Of a stretch of DNA of 64,000 nt, positions 38,580-47,169 are shown in pieces. Below the pieces are notes generated by a model. That model made no database searches. It saw only the letters and a program-made list of their open reading frames with translations, and was not told the DNA's origin. Where the stretch lies: the NCBI RefSeq assembly GCF_007559025.1, contig NZ_CP041765.1:306679-370678 (forward strand), in the 5' to 3' direction. Positions within the stretch are counted from its first letter, which is position 1; each line of letters opens with the position of its first letter. The stretch is from Tomitella fengzijianii (GTDB taxonomy: Bacteria > Actinomycetota > Actinomycetes > Mycobacteriales > Mycobacteriaceae). The position numbers were made by a program, and so were the translations under genes.

Positions 38580-38684
38580 ACCCGGCTCCCCGGAACCGCC
38601 CCGCGGCCGCCGCCGGTGTGCCAATCTGGTCCCAGAAGCCGGGGGTCATGTGGTGGCCTCGGTCGGGATGAGGGGTGCCTGGGC

Positions 38685-39266
38685 ATGCAAACGATGTACA
38701 TGGAGGAACGCGGGTTCCCGGAGTCCGCGTCGAAGGCGCGCGCGGCGATCCGGGCTGCCCTGATCACCTCTGCGGTGGCGGCGATCGTCCTCGGCGTCAT
38801 CGCGCTGTTCTGGCCCGGTCCCACGCTGGTCGCCGTAGCGGTGCTGTTCGGGCTCTGGCTGGTGATCGGCGGCGTCATGCGCATCGCCACCGCCATCACG
38901 TCGCACTTCCTGTCCGCCGGCATGCGCTGGACGCTGGGGATCCTCGGCGTCCTCGTCGTCATCGCAGGGATCGTGTGCTTGTTCCACCCCGGCCAGGCGC
39001 TGTGGGTGCTGACCGTCTTCATCGGCATCAGCTGGATCCTCGACGGCGTGATGGCGCTGTTCTCCGGGCGGGACCGGGCCACCGTCGGCCCGCGCTGGCT
39101 GTACATCGCGGGCGCGGTGATCTCGGTGGTCGCCGGCATCATCGTGCTGGCCATGCCCGCCGTCGCAGTGGCGACGTTCGCGATGTTCGGCGGGATCCTG
39201 CTCATCGTCATCGGGATCGTCACGCTGTTCACCCTTCCTCCGTCGGAAGCGCTGAAACGTGCGTGA
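38685..39266 (+). CDS. HdeD-like DUF308 membrane protein
   Basis: 193 residues with six hydrophobic helices arranged as tandem pairs (AALITSAVAAIVLGVIALFW; LVAVAVLFGLWLVIGGVMRI; LGILGVLVVIAGIVCLFHP; VLTVFIGISWILDGVMALFS; YIAGAVISVVAGIIVLAMPA; FAMFGGILLIVIGIVTLF), the pattern of HdeD/DUF308 proteins, which in enterobacteria protect against acid at high density. Function in actinobacteria not established. Start at MQTMYMEE chosen; ribosome site is weak. Confidence 0.8.
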   Translation: MQTMYMEERGFPESASKARAAIRAALITSAVAAIVLGVIALFWPGPTLVAVAVLFGLWLVIGGVMRIATAITSHFLSAGMRWTLGILGVLVVIAGIVCLFHPGQALWVLTVFIGISWILDGVMALFSGRDRATVGPRWLYIAGAVISVVAGIIVLAMPAVAVATFAMFGGILLIVIGIVTLFTLPPSEALKRA

Positions 39267-39274
39267 CCGACGGA

Positions 39275-39280
39275 TATCGT
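39275..39280 (+). promoter_or_regulatory. -10 element of leaderless promoter
   Basis: TATCGT, then 6 bases, then ATG 39287. Begins just 8 bases after the previous stop, so the downstream gene probably has its own leaderless transcript. Confidence 0.55.
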
Positions 39281-39286
39281 GATCGC

Positions 39287-39961
39287 ATGCTCATCCGGCC
39301 CACGCTGCGACTGCAATCCATTGGCTTCTGTATAGGATCGACGTTCTTCTTCATCGGAGCCGTACCCGGGCTGGCTTCCGTGATGGGTGCACTGACCACC
39401 AATATCGTGTTCTTCATCGGGTCGTGGTTCTTCACCGGTGCGGCATTCGTCCAATTATTGCTGGCCGGGCCGCGCTTCGTGGACTACAAGGGGGGCCGGG
39501 CGATCAGCGCCGCCTGGCTGGTGGCATCCTCGCAATTCATCGGCACGCTCCTGTTCAATGTCAGCACGGGCGCGGCGATCACCGCGCACGGCACGCACAG
39601 CGAGCAGGTGAACGTATGGGTGCCGGACGCGGCGGGTTCCGTGGCGTTCCTGGTCAGCGCGTGCTTCGCGATGCTCGGACTGATCCGCTCGCACGAATTG
39701 ATGAAGGTGATCTACCGGGACACGCTCAGCGGCTGGTCGAATTGGATCGGGTGCGTCGCGTTCGGGCTCTCGGCCATCGGAGCATTCGTATACAAGGACG
39801 GCGTCACAGTGGATTCGCACCTGGCGAACCTGGGCACGATGATCGGCGCGCTCTGCTTCTTCATCGCTTCTATCTTCTACGTCGGCCGTGCGGGGGAGAA
39901 GCCCGCCGAGATTCCGTCGGCGGCGGCCGGCGAGGAGGACGGCGGCCTGAGATACGGGTGA
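39287..39961 (+). CDS. hypothetical membrane protein with YrhK-like segments
   Basis: 224 residues with about six membrane helices. Segments such as QSIGFCIGSTFFFIGAVPG, NIVFFIGSWFFTGAAFVQLL and LGTMIGALCFFIASIFYVG resemble the two-helix YrhK unit repeated, in which a GS-WFF element follows a charged turn. Acidic Ala/Glu tail. Function unknown; the neighbour is also a small membrane protein. Followed by 270 bp without a gene apart from the operator at 40189. Confidence 0.65.
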   Translation: MLIRPTLRLQSIGFCIGSTFFFIGAVPGLASVMGALTTNIVFFIGSWFFTGAAFVQLLLAGPRFVDYKGGRAISAAWLVASSQFIGTLLFNVSTGAAITAHGTHSEQVNVWVPDAAGSVAFLVSACFAMLGLIRSHELMKVIYRDTLSGWSNWIGCVAFGLSAIGAFVYKDGVTVDSHLANLGTMIGALCFFIASIFYVGRAGEKPAEIPSAAAGEEDGGLRYG

Positions 39962-40188
39962 TCACGTCGCTCTCCCTATCGCTCTGCCCGGTATAGATGC
40001 CTGCCGCTACCCGCGTCCGGCGGCCCGTCGTCAACCCGCCGCGGATTCCGAAGAGCCGATTCGCTGAAAGCCGATGAAGGCAGCAGGTACGCTAATCAGG
40101 AATTCATCCGATCGGGCAGGTCGAACCAGCTGATCGGACCGTATTCTGGCCTGTAGCGGCCGAAGCATAGCCCAATCGTCACTTATCT

Positions 40189-40212
40189 GTGCGAACAGTG
40201 AGGTGTTCGCAC
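40189..40212. promoter_or_regulatory. palindromic operator upstream of the YhgE/Pip pair
   Basis: GTGCGAAC (40189-40196) and GTTCGCAC (40205-40212) are a perfect 8-bp inverted repeat with an 8-base spacer, ending 22 bases before the start codon. TTATCT (40183-40188) just upstream could be the -10, which would put the operator over the transcription start. This suggests repression by a TetR-like dimer encoded elsewhere. Confidence 0.7.
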
Positions 40213-40234
40213 GAATATCAGCGAGGGAATGTCC

Positions 40235-42811
40235 ATGCGCAACGCCTCCAAGATGCTACGCCGTGACCTCACGCGCATACGTAGGGCGCCGAAGTCGTGG
40301 GCGATCATCATCGGATTGCTGGTGCTTCCTGCTTTGTACGCGTGGGTGAATATCGTGGCGTTCTGGAACCCCTACGGGAATGCAGAGCACATCAAGGTCG
40401 CCGTCGTCAACGAGGACCAAGGGGCCAGTACCGAGCTCACCGGTGAGGTGAACGTCGGCGATCAGGTGGTCGCCCAACTGAAGACCAACCATCAACTCGG
40501 TTGGGAGTTCATGAATCACGACGATGCGATGGACGCGGTCCGCTCGGGCGCGAGCTACGCCGCCATCATCATGCCGCCGGACTTCAGCAAGGATCTCCTG
40601 ACCATCATCACTGGTGACTTCGTGCAGCCGCAGCTCGAGTACTACACCAACGAGAAGGCGAACGCGATCGCCCCCAAGATCACCGAGGTCGGCGCATCGA
40701 CGCTGGACACGCAGATCAACTCGAAGTTCGTCTCAACGGTCGCGCAGACGATCGCCACGCAGGCCCGACAGGCGGGCATCGACACAGGGCAATGGTTGAC
40801 CGGCTCGCGCAGCAACACATTGACCGCGTTGGACCAGGCGCTCACCACCGTTGAGGCCGCACGCGAGAGCCTGGCCGAGTTGCATGACGCGCTCGGCCCC
40901 GGTGCCGCAGCCGTCTCCGATGCCAAGGCCGCACTTGAGCGGGTGGACGCCGGCATCGTTGATGTGACCCACACGGTCTCGGATGCACAGGGACTGGTCA
41001 ACGAGGTGCAGGGGAACCTGTTCGACTTCTCGGAGACCTTGACGGGAGCGTACGTCTCCGGTGCGCCGAACCTCACCGGTGCCACCACGCGCCTGAATCG
41101 GAGCATCCAGCAGGTCGCCGGAGGTGCCGACGCGGCGCGCGCCGCGCTGACCACGGCGAAGCGGGACGTGCAGGGAGTGATAGACGCCAACCAGGGGCTG
41201 CTGGCCACGATGCGCCCGTTGGTCGGCGCACTCCCCGATGCGGTACCGATCAAGGCCCGGATTCAGCAAGTGATCGACGAGGTCTCCGCGCAGACGGCCC
41301 GTGATCAACAGCTCCTGGCCACGCTCGGCGACGCCACCGCCGACGTGTCGACGGTGTCCGATCAGACTGCCGCGGCTTCAGGGGCGATGAGAGCCGTCGA
41401 GCAATCGTCCTCCGCTCTGCACGGCGTACTCGCCGGAACGTTCCCGAGCCTCAACCAGTCCATGTCCTCGTTGTCCACCAGTGTCGGCGCCTTCTCCTCG
41501 GCGCTCGATTCGCAACGTGTGCTTGTGCGCGAGGCCGTGGGGATGCTCTCCGATCTCGAATCACTGCTGGGCAAGACGGATACGGCCGTGACCTCGCTCG
41601 ACGGCAATCTGCAGGATGTGCAGTCGGATCTGACCACGTTGCAGACCGACTTGGACGCGATCACCGCTGCGGACATTTGGAACCAGGTGAACGCGCTGAC
41701 CTCGCTCGACCCCAAGTCGATCGCGGGGTTCATGGCGGGACCGGTGCAGGTCCATGAGAACGACTTGTTCCCGGTGCCGGCGTACGGATCGTCGATGGCA
41801 CCGTTGTTCACCAATCTGTCTCTGTGGATCGCAGGGTTCGTGTTGATGGTGCTGTTCAAGCTGGAGGCTGATGCCGAGGGCATCGAAGGCCTGACGGTGA
41901 AGCAGGGGTACTTCGGTCGTTGGTTGCTGTTCGCGGTGATGAGCGTCATCCAGGGCCTGCTGGTGAGCATAGGAAACGTATTGATCGGTGTGCAGACGGT
42001 GAATCCGGTCGTCTACGTGCTGACATGTGTCTTTATCGGGCTCGTCTACATGTCGATCATCTATGCTCTGTCGGTCTCCTTCGGCTACATCGGGAAGGGG
42101 ATCGCCGTATTGCTGGTGATCATGCAGATTCCCGGCGCCTCGGGCATCTACCCGATTGAGATGATGCCGGACTTCTTCAGGGCGCTTTTCCCCTTCTTCC
42201 CGTTCACCTACGGTATCGATGCGATGCGCGAGACCATCGGCGGCTTCTACGGCTTCCATTATCTCCGGTACATGGCCGTTCTCGCCCTGTTTGCCGTACT
42301 GTCCTTCGTCCTCGGGGTCTTCCTCCGTCAACGGCTCGGAAACTTCGCGCGACTGTTCAACAGGAGATTGGCGGACACCGGTCTGTTCCTGAGCGAGGAA
42401 GTGCAGACATTGGGATCGCGACGGCGTCTCACGCAACTCGTGCGCGCACTGACCAATCGTGACAAGTTCCGTGCAGACAACGATAGGCATCGGAGTTGGT
42501 TCGACATGAACCATAAACTCCTGCAGCGTGCGGCGTTGATCATCGGCCTGATAGGCACCGTGGTGTTGTTGGCGATCGGGACTGCATTCCCGGACGCCAA
42601 GGCCACCGTTCTCGGCCTGTGGGGGGTGCTGTGCCTCCTCGTGATGGCCGGGATCATCCTGATCGAATACATCAGCCAGAACATCATCTACGGAACGGAG
42701 GTGGCCGATCTGCCCGACGACGAGCTGAAGCGCAAGCTGGCCGCCGAAGAGGTTGCGATCCGTTCCGATGCACGCCTTGACCAGCTGGATCTGCGGGGGC
42801 AGAACGCATGA
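40235..42811 (+). CDS. YhgE/Pip family membrane protein (first of pair)
   Basis: 858 residues. Helix near the N terminus (WAIIIGLLVLPALYAWVNIV), the YhgE block VAVVNEDQGAS, AIIMPPDFSKDL and YYTNEKANAIAPKI, a ~350-residue extracytoplasmic coiled-coil region rich in Ala/Thr/Ser, then five to six helices of ABC-2-like type (FTNLSLWIAGFVLMVLFKLE ... VFIGLVYMSIIYALSVSFGY, FPFTYGIDAMRETIGGFYG). The family includes phage-receptor Pip and type VII-linked EsaA-like proteins and may export small molecules or toxins. GAGGGA is 6 bases before the ATG at 40235, so this start is preferred to 40229. Overlaps the next gene by ATGA. Composition is less G+C-rich than neighbours. Confidence 0.88.
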   Translation: MRNASKMLRRDLTRIRRAPKSWAIIIGLLVLPALYAWVNIVAFWNPYGNAEHIKVAVVNEDQGASTELTGEVNVGDQVVAQLKTNHQLGWEFMNHDDAMDAVRSGASYAAIIMPPDFSKDLLTIITGDFVQPQLEYYTNEKANAIAPKITEVGASTLDTQINSKFVSTVAQTIATQARQAGIDTGQWLTGSRSNTLTALDQALTTVEAARESLAELHDALGPGAAAVSDAKAALERVDAGIVDVTHTVSDAQGLVNEVQGNLFDFSETLTGAYVSGAPNLTGATTRLNRSIQQVAGGADAARAALTTAKRDVQGVIDANQGLLATMRPLVGALPDAVPIKARIQQVIDEVSAQTARDQQLLATLGDATADVSTVSDQTAAASGAMRAVEQSSSALHGVLAGTFPSLNQSMSSLSTSVGAFSSALDSQRVLVREAVGMLSDLESLLGKTDTAVTSLDGNLQDVQSDLTTLQTDLDAITAADIWNQVNALTSLDPKSIAGFMAGPVQVHENDLFPVPAYGSSMAPLFTNLSLWIAGFVLMVLFKLEADAEGIEGLTVKQGYFGRWLLFAVMSVIQGLLVSIGNVLIGVQTVNPVVYVLTCVFIGLVYMSIIYALSVSFGYIGKGIAVLLVIMQIPGASGIYPIEMMPDFFRALFPFFPFTYGIDAMRETIGGFYGFHYLRYMAVLALFAVLSFVLGVFLRQRLGNFARLFNRRLADTGLFLSEEVQTLGSRRRLTQLVRALTNRDKFRADNDRHRSWFDMNHKLLQRAALIIGLIGTVVLLAIGTAFPDAKATVLGLWGVLCLLVMAGIILIEYISQNIIYGTEVADLPDDELKRKLAAEEVAIRSDARLDQLDLRGQNA

Positions 42812-45003
42812 ACAACATTGTCACCCTGATCCGCCAGGACTTCAGGCAGGCCACACGTTCTGTGATTCCAGTGATTGTCCTGGTCGGGGTCATACTGATC
42901 CCTTCGTTCTTCGCGTGGTTCAACGTGCTCTCGAGTTGGAAACCATTCGATAACGTGAGCAACCTCAAAATCGCTGTTGCCAGCGCGGATGAGGGTTTTG
43001 AGAGCAGCCTTTTCCCTATGCGACTCAATGTGGGAGAGCAAGTGGTATCGCAGCTACGGGCCAACAGCGATATCGACTGGCAGTTCGTCTCCAAGAGTGA
43101 GGCGATTGACGGCACAAAATCGGAGAAATACTACGCGGCGATCGTGCTGCCCCCGGATTTCAGTAAGAAGATGCTCACTTTTCTTTCGCCCGGCGCGTCT
43201 CCGGTGGATATCGACCTCTATGTGAACGAGAAGAAGAACGCGCTCTCGTCCCTGATCACCGGAGAGGCTGCGACAGAGGTCTCGACGCAGATCAATACGA
43301 GTTTCACGCAGACGCTCGACGAGGTCGGCTTGGCGCTGGTGTCGTCCCTGGCGACCCATCTCGAGGACTCGGACGCGCAGGAGACCTTGGACAGGCTCAA
43401 GTCGGCGGTCGGCAGGATCTCGGTGCAGTTGAACTCCGCGGCCGGCACCGCGGGCATGTTCGCGGGTCTGCTCTCGTCTGCCGACTCTCTTCTGTCGAGC
43501 GCCGGCTCTCTCTCCTCGTCGGCATCGCAAGCGGTCCAGGACACCACCGGCGCGATCGGCCAGGGTGTGGAGTCCGTGGGCTCGGTGCAGGGCGTGCTGA
43601 CGTCGGCCTCTGAGCTGTTGTCCAAAGTCTTCACGGCGAATGCCGACAGCTATGACGCGCTTCGCGCCGAGATCAATCGGACCTTCGGTCAGGCTCCCGC
43701 GGCACAACAGGCTGGAGACGGGCTCGCGCAGGCGTCGGGGATGGTGGATGGGCAGGTCGCGGCATATACGCAACTACGTGATCAGTTGAGAGCCCAGGAA
43801 TCGACGCCCGGACTCGACCCCGTGGCCCGGGGGGCGGTGGGTCTGCTGGCGGACAGTGTCGACGCCGTCATCGACCGTCAGGTGGCACTCAGGCGGGGGC
43901 TCGATGCGGCGTCGTCGCCCGCGTCGCAGGGAATCGTGGATCGTGAGGCGACGCGCAAGGCGATACTCCAGGATGTCGATGGCGCGCAGTCCGCGCTCAC
44001 CGCCGCCCGTGATCAGTACACGAACAGCCTGCAACCGCAGCTCGCCCGTCTCGCAGCCGACTTGCAAGCCGTGCAGGGCAGTTTCGCCGGTATCGGTCGG
44101 GATCTGCGCGCGGCGGATCAATCGCTGGCTGCCGGCGCGGGCTCGCTGAGCGCGAGCCTGTCGGACGGCGAGACTGCGGCTCGGCTGCTGGCGAGCGGCC
44201 TCGGCAAGTCCGCTGATGCCTTCGCCCAGCTCGACGAAGCCCTCCAACAGGCGTCGAAATCGGGTGATCTGAGTGAAGTCTCCCGGATCATCGGCTCCAG
44301 TCCGGCGAAGTTCGCCGCGGAGCTCGCCTCACCGGTCAGCCTGGATACGATTCCAGTGTTCAAGGTCGACAATTTCGGCTCCCAGATGGCGCCGCTGTAC
44401 TCGGTGCTGGGTCTCTGGGTGGGGGCGCTGCTGCTGTCGGTGCTCATTCGCGCCGAGGTCTCTCGGGATGCTCTTCCTCCGCTGAAGCGTCCGCTTCGGC
44501 CGTGGCAGGAGTACTTCGGTCACTATGTGATATTCGGCGGGCTCGCATTCGTGCAGAGCACGCTGCTCTTCGTCGGTCTCATCGGCTTTGTCGGAGTGCG
44601 GCCGGTCCACCCGCTCCTGTTGATTCTCGCGGGCTGGGTCATGGCGTTCGTCTTCTCACTCATCACCTATACGCTCGTGCTGGCGTTCGGGGAGGCGGGT
44701 AAGGCGATAGCAGTCCTCCTGCTGGTCGTACAGATCTCCGCGGGCGGGGGTGCGTATCCGTTGGACGTCTTGCCGCAGTGGTTCCAGAACATCAGTCCCT
44801 TCGTCCCCGTCTCCCACGCGACGAGCGCTGTGCGCTCGGCCATCGCCGGGATCTATCAAGGCGACTACTGGAAGGACCTGGGCTGGCTCCTGCTGTTCAT
44901 CGTGCCGACCCTGTTCATCGGTCTGGTGTTGCGCCTGGCGGTGAGGAAGTTCAACGACGACTTGAACAAGTCGCTCGAGGGGACCAAGCTGATGAGCGTG
45001 TGA
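42808..45003 (+). CDS. YhgE/Pip family membrane protein (second of pair)
   Basis: 731 residues, ATGA overlap with its paralogue. Same plan: N-terminal helix (VIPVIVLVGVILIPSFFAWF), YAAIVLPPDFSKKMLTFLSP, YVNEKKNALSSLITGEAATE, long Ser/Ala-rich coiled middle (~190-500), then C-terminal helices (LYSVLGLWVGALLLSVLIRA; YVIFGGLAFVQSTLLFVGLI; FVPVSHATSAVRSAIAGIYQ). The two proteins probably form a heteromeric membrane complex. DNA at 42901-43020 is only 52% G+C by hand count, pointing to horizontal acquisition. Confidence 0.88.
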   Translation: MNNIVTLIRQDFRQATRSVIPVIVLVGVILIPSFFAWFNVLSSWKPFDNVSNLKIAVASADEGFESSLFPMRLNVGEQVVSQLRANSDIDWQFVSKSEAIDGTKSEKYYAAIVLPPDFSKKMLTFLSPGASPVDIDLYVNEKKNALSSLITGEAATEVSTQINTSFTQTLDEVGLALVSSLATHLEDSDAQETLDRLKSAVGRISVQLNSAAGTAGMFAGLLSSADSLLSSAGSLSSSASQAVQDTTGAIGQGVESVGSVQGVLTSASELLSKVFTANADSYDALRAEINRTFGQAPAAQQAGDGLAQASGMVDGQVAAYTQLRDQLRAQESTPGLDPVARGAVGLLADSVDAVIDRQVALRRGLDAASSPASQGIVDREATRKAILQDVDGAQSALTAARDQYTNSLQPQLARLAADLQAVQGSFAGIGRDLRAADQSLAAGAGSLSASLSDGETAARLLASGLGKSADAFAQLDEALQQASKSGDLSEVSRIIGSSPAKFAAELASPVSLDTIPVFKVDNFGSQMAPLYSVLGLWVGALLLSVLIRAEVSRDALPPLKRPLRPWQEYFGHYVIFGGLAFVQSTLLFVGLIGFVGVRPVHPLLLILAGWVMAFVFSLITYTLVLAFGEAGKAIAVLLLVVQISAGGGAYPLDVLPQWFQNISPFVPVSHATSAVRSAIAGIYQGDYWKDLGWLLLFIVPTLFIGLVLRLAVRKFNDDLNKSLEGTKLMSV

Positions 45004-45768
45004 TCGCTCCCCCGAAGGGGTCTTGCCCCGGGGTGCGTACCATCCAGTCACGTGCGCGGAATCGGAGAATACGATCGCATTTCCGGCCGGCACGAATTGT
45101 GCGGAATGCAGGTCGATGCGCGGGATGTGCAGGAGAAGTCCGTTCGTGCGAATCAGCATCCATTGAATAGGATGCGCTGCACGCGAGCCGAATAGCGGCC
45201 GCGGCCGCCTGCGATTCACGTTCGCTGAGGTCTTGATCGCCACGGCCATGCTCGGTCTCAGTGGCTGCGGGCCTGCTCTTGCCGGCCGCGCATGACCCGC
45301 AGATCAGCCGGAATCGCCGGACTTGCTCGATTTTCCGCATGTGCCGTCCGTCGTGCTGCTAGGTTCGCATCATGGTTGAATTCGGCGGCGCGCAACCGGC
45401 GGCACGCGCCGCGCAGTGTGTGCGAGGTGGGCCGCGGTGAAAGGGTCGTGGGGGCATTCTTTCGGCTCCGTCGATCTCGACGTCGCCGCGGGCCGGGTAA
45501 TGACCAAAACGACACCGTGCGGCTGCGCCGGAAATGCGCTCGTGATGACGCATTGCGGGCGGAAGCATGATTATCACGGCGAGCTGTCGACGCCCGGTTT
45601 CGACAGTCGGCCTCGCAATGCGTTCTCGCGCTCGCCGATCGCCCGGATGGACGCTGTGGACGAATTCGTCGACCTCCCGCCGGTGCCGCCGACCACCCCG
45701 CACCGCCGATCGCCCCGCACCGCCTGCCGCAGACTCCCATGCTCACGACCACGGAGGTATTACCGACC
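45004..45768. other. non-coding stretch before the glutamate decarboxylase gene
   Basis: No convincing long gene on either strand. It contains CCCC-GAA-GGGG just after the second Pip gene (45010-45020), a weak hairpin, and one candidate leaderless micro-ORF (45372-45440). The remainder probably holds gad regulatory sequence; GGAGG lies 11 bases before ATG 45769. Confidence 0.4.
45372..45440 (+). CDS. possible leaderless micro-ORF, 22 residues
   Basis: TAGGTT (45360-45365), 6 bases, then ATG 45372: the same geometry as confirmed-gene leaderless starts in this window. The 22-codon frame (MVEFGGAQPAARAAQCVR then GGPR) stops at TGA 45438-45440. It could be a regulatory leader of the gad unit or mark the start of a longer transcript. 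No homology recognised. Confidence 0.3.
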   Translation: MVEFGGAQPAARAAQCVRGGPR

Positions 45769-47160
45769 ATGACGCTTCCACGCTCCGCCGGCCCCAACCG
45801 CACCGGCACCATCGCCCCCGCGTACACGGGGCGCCTGAGCACCGACCCTGTTCCGCGCCTGCGGATGCCGGACTCGGAGATGGAACCCGGCGCCGCCTAC
45901 CGGTTCATCCACGACGAGCTCATGCTCGACGGCAGCTCGCGGCTCAACCTGGCCACCTTCGTCAGCACGTGGATGGACCCCGAAGCCGACAAGCTGATGG
46001 CCGAATCGTTCGACAAGAACATGATCGACAAGGACGAGTACCCGTCGACCGCAGCGATCGAGGCCCGGTCCGTCGCCATGGTGGCCGACCTCTTCCACGC
46101 CCCGGGCTTGTCGGAGACGGACCCGGCCTCCGCCACCGGCGTGAGCACCATCGGCTCGTCGGAGGCGGTCATGCTGGCGGGTCTGGCGATGAAGTGGCGC
46201 TGGCGCCAGCGCCGGCAGGCCGCCGGCCAGGACGCCACCAAGCCGAACCTCGTCCTCGGCTCCAACGTGCAAGTGGTGTGGGAGAAGTTCTGCCGCTACT
46301 TCGACGTGGAGGCCAAGTACCTTCCGATGGAGCCGGGCCGCTACGTCATCACCCCCGAGCAGGTGCGGGAGGCGGTGGACGAGAACACCATCGGCGTCTG
46401 CGCGATCCTCGGCACCACCTACACCGGCGAGTTCGAGCCCATCGCGGCCATCTCCGAGGTGCTCGACAAGCTGGCGGCGGACGGCGGGCCGGACGTGCCC
46501 ATGCACGTCGACGGCGCGTCCGGCGGCTTCGTCGCCCCGTTCCTGCACCCGGACCTGGAATGGGACTTCCGCAATCCGCGCGTGGTCTCGATCAACGTCA
46601 GCGGGCACAAGTACGGGCTGACCTATCCCGGCATCGGCTTCGTGGTGTGGCGCAGCGCCGACTACCTGCCGGAGGACCTCGTGTTCCGCGTCAATTACCT
46701 GGGCGGCGACATGCCCACGTTCACGCTGAACTTCTCGCGCCCCGGCAACCAGGTGGTGGGCCAGTACTACAACTTCATCCGCCTCGGCCGCGAGGGATAC
46801 CAGGCCATCATGGAGACGCTGCGGGACACCGCCGTGTGGATCGGCAAGCAGGTCGAGCAGATCGACGGGCTGCGCCTGGTCAGCGACGGGACGGCCATCC
46901 CGGTACTGGCGTTCGAACGCGACTCGACCGACGGGTACTCCGTCTTCGACGTCTCGCACGAGCTGCGCTCGCGGGGGTGGCAGGTGCCGGCGTACACGAT
47001 GCCGGAGGGCGCCGAGGACGTCGCGGTGCTGCGCGTGGTGGTCCGCGAGGGCTTCAGCAGGGACCTCGCGGCGCGGATGGTGGACGACCTGAAGACTGTG
47101 TGCAAGCGGCTCGAGGGGGGAGTGGAGATCAAGTCGGCGGCCCGGCACTTCGCCCACTGA
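45769..47160 (+). CDS. gadB: glutamate decarboxylase
   Basis: 463 residues, close to the ~466 of E. coli GadB. APAYTGRL start block, LNLATFVSTWMDPEADKLM, IGSSEAVMLAGLAMKWRW, HVDGASGGFVAPF, PLP lysine K281 in NVSGHKYGL, and RPGNQVVGQYYNFIRLGREG. Converts glutamate to GABA and CO2, consuming a cytosolic proton. ATG 45769 chosen over 45739 because a GGAGG precedes it and the alternative adds ten non-conserved residues. Nine bases separate it from the exporter gene, so they are one operon. Confidence 0.92.
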   Translation: MTLPRSAGPNRTGTIAPAYTGRLSTDPVPRLRMPDSEMEPGAAYRFIHDELMLDGSSRLNLATFVSTWMDPEADKLMAESFDKNMIDKDEYPSTAAIEARSVAMVADLFHAPGLSETDPASATGVSTIGSSEAVMLAGLAMKWRWRQRRQAAGQDATKPNLVLGSNVQVVWEKFCRYFDVEAKYLPMEPGRYVITPEQVREAVDENTIGVCAILGTTYTGEFEPIAAISEVLDKLAADGGPDVPMHVDGASGGFVAPFLHPDLEWDFRNPRVVSINVSGHKYGLTYPGIGFVVWRSADYLPEDLVFRVNYLGGDMPTFTLNFSRPGNQVVGQYYNFIRLGREGYQAIMETLRDTAVWIGKQVEQIDGLRLVSDGTAIPVLAFERDSTDGYSVFDVSHELRSRGWQVPAYTMPEGAEDVAVLRVVVREGFSRDLAARMVDDLKTVCKRLEGGVEIKSAARHFAH

Positions 47161-47169
47161 CCCAAGGCG

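Noticed and set aside
39962-40182. Possible small gene between the YrhK-like protein and the Pip pair
   Set aside because: No frame with a ribosome site or protein-like composition; treated as regulatory sequence.
45258-45842. 194-codon minus-strand frame upstream of gad
   Set aside because: Arg/Ser-rich translation without domain, partly antisense to gad, no ribosome site.
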